Notes under the pieces: model-generated | Database searches by the model: none | What the model saw: only the letters and a program-made list of their open reading frames with translations | What the model was told of the DNA's origin: nothing | NCBI GenBank assembly: GCA_023442905.1 | Contig: JAEZWY010000162.1 | Span: 1-14,222 of the forward strand | Direction of reading: 5' to 3' | Source of the DNA: Bacillota bacterium | GTDB lineage: Bacteria > Bacillota > Bacilli > Lactobacillales > Aerococcaceae | Length of the DNA: 14,222 nucleotides | Made by a program: the position numbers and the translations under genes | In this document: piece after piece, positions 13,130 through 14,222 of the stretch | Layout: every line of letters begins with the position of its first letter | Numbering within the stretch: position 1 is the stretch's first letter

Positions 13130-14222
13130 ATGTTAAATAATGAAATGATTGCTATGATTCTTGCCGGTGGTAAAGGTACTCGTTTAGGAAAATTAACAAA
13201 AAGTATAGCTAAACCAGCCGTTCCTTTTGGTGGTAAATATCGAATTATCGATTTTACTTTAAGTAATTGTATGAATTCAGGCATTACAACAGTTGGTGTT
13301 ATGACGCAATATGAACCAATGATTTTAAATGACCATATTGGGAATGGTGATTCTTGGGACTTAGATACACGAGATGGTGGTGCATTTGTTCTACAACCTT
13401 ACTCATCAAGTGATGGAGAAAAGTGGTTTAATGGTACAGCAAATGCTATATATCAAAATGTCTCATTCATTGATAGTAAGCAACCCGAATATGTTTTAAT
13501 TCTATCAGGAGACCATATTTATAAAATGGATTATGCACCTATGTTAGCGGCACACAAAGCGAATAATGCAGACTGTACGGTTGCTGTTAAGCCTGTACCA
13601 ATGGATGAAGCTTCCCGTTTTGGCATTATGAATACGGACGATGAGGGAAAAATTATTGAATTTGAGGAGAAGCCCGAAAATCCAAAGAGTAATTTAGCAT
13701 CAATGGGCATTTATATTTTTACTTGGGCAAAATTACGTGAATATTTAATGCAAGATCCAGAAGGTATGGAAGACTTCGGTCAAAATGTTATTCCTGCTTA
13801 TTTAAATAATAAGGAGAATTTATTTGCTTATTCATTTGATGGCTACTGGAAAGATGTAGGAACGATTGATTCATTATGGGAAGCCAACATGGAGGTGCTT
13901 GATCAAGACCATCCACTACAATTACGTGATAAAGCATGGCCAATCTTCTCAAGAAATACGATGACTACGCCGCAATTCCTGTCCACAGAATCTGTTGTAG
14001 AGAATGCTATGATTTGTGATGGTTGCATCATCCGAGGAAGTATCCAAAACTCAATTCTTTCACCGAATGTATTAGTTGGAAAGGATACTCTTATTACCAA
14101 TTCTATCATTATGAAGGGATCAAGTATTGGTGAAAACGTTAAAATTGAGTATGCAATCCTTGGTGAGGATGCAGTTGTTTCAGATGGCTCCTCAGTTATT
14201 GGGACGCCAGATAATATCGCAG
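13130..14222 (+). CDS. glgC: Glucose-1-phosphate adenylyltransferase, 3' end outside window
   Basis: GlgC makes ADP-glucose from ATP and glucose-1-phosphate, the committed step of bacterial glycogen synthesis. 364 codons are visible. The N-terminal nucleotidyltransferase domain shows AGGKGTRLGKLT, KPAVPFGGKYRIIDFTLSNCMNSGI, GTANAIYQN, LSGDHIYKMDY and DGYWKDVGTIDSLWEAN. From about residue 285 a left-handed beta-helix of hexapeptide repeats begins, and the frame is open to the window edge. The ATG at 13130 is the best start by homology, but the nearest GGGAG (13110-13114) is 15 nt away and lies in a small GGAGT-ATA-ACTCC hairpin. ATG at 13145 (codon 6) is an alternative. It is 105 bp after glgB. 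Firmicutes often follow with glgD, glgA and glgP, which would lie outside this window. Confidence 0.96.
   Translation, partial: MLNNEMIAMILAGGKGTRLGKLTKSIAKPAVPFGGKYRIIDFTLSNCMNSGITTVGVMTQYEPMILNDHIGNGDSWDLDTRDGGAFVLQPYSSSDGEKWFNGTANAIYQNVSFIDSKQPEYVLILSGDHIYKMDYAPMLAAHKANNADCTVAVKPVPMDEASRFGIMNTDDEGKIIEFEEKPENPKSNLASMGIYIFTWAKLREYLMQDPEGMEDFGQNVIPAYLNNKENLFAYSFDGYWKDVGTIDSLWEANMEVLDQDHPLQLRDKAWPIFSRNTMTTPQFLSTESVVENAMICDGCIIRGSIQNSILSPNVLVGKDTLITNSIIMKGSSIGENVKIEYAILGEDAVVSDGSSVIGTPDNIA

Overview
The window is AT-rich chromosomal DNA with strong AGGAGG-type ribosome binding sites, sigma-A style promoters and compact intergenic gaps. The gene content (a yybP-ykoY riboswitch before a P2-type ATPase, Tex, a LivJ/AcuB-like pair, a GlgB-GlgC cluster, a DUF1801 protein) points to a low-GC Gram-positive bacterium, most likely of the order Lactobacillales. 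I cannot name the genus from sequence alone. No mobile element, phage gene or CRISPR array is visible.

Layout. Positions 1-2068 (minus strand) hold the first 689 codons of a P-type 2A cation ATPase, cut by the window edge. Its leader (about 2274 down to 2129) carries a strong promoter and a yybP-ykoY class (Mn2+) riboswitch whose P1 helix competes with a perfect intrinsic terminator. Divergent from it is tex (2417-4564). Between tex and a LivJ-like lipoprotein (4929-6140) lies a translated leader peptide with five consecutive Leu codons, followed by a chain of mutually exclusive RNA hairpins ending in a terminator. This is a leucine-sensing transcription attenuator. A CBS-CBS-ACT protein (6224-6859) follows LivJ. 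The livHMGF permease and ATPase genes that normally sit between these two in streptococci are absent. Next come a minus-strand tRNA-Leu(GAG) with its own promoter and terminator, and a minus-strand zinc-ribbon membrane protein (7392-8330). The latter is divergent from a DUF1801 protein (8481-8918), with a 10-bp inverted repeat between them. A glyoxalase I gene follows (9030-9404).

Positions 9405-9747 hold an independent small RNA gene of about 180 nt, with its own promoter, three packed hairpins and an intrinsic terminator; I could not assign it to a known family. After it, a near-consensus CcpA (cre-like) site precedes what looks like a glycogen operon: a cytoplasmic nucleotide pyrophosphatase/phosphodiesterase-like enzyme (9748-11034), glgB (11072-13024) and glgC (13130 to beyond the window).

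Functional reading. Three RNA-level devices lie within 14 kb: a metal riboswitch controlling a metal exporter, a Leu-codon attenuator controlling a branched-chain amino acid binding protein, and an orphan sRNA. The two best leads are the five-segment attenuator, whose first segment falls exactly under a ribosome terminating the leader peptide, and the orphan sRNA. The phosphodiesterase is a candidate ADP-glucose-splitting enzyme because of its place at the head of the glg operon; that is inference from context.
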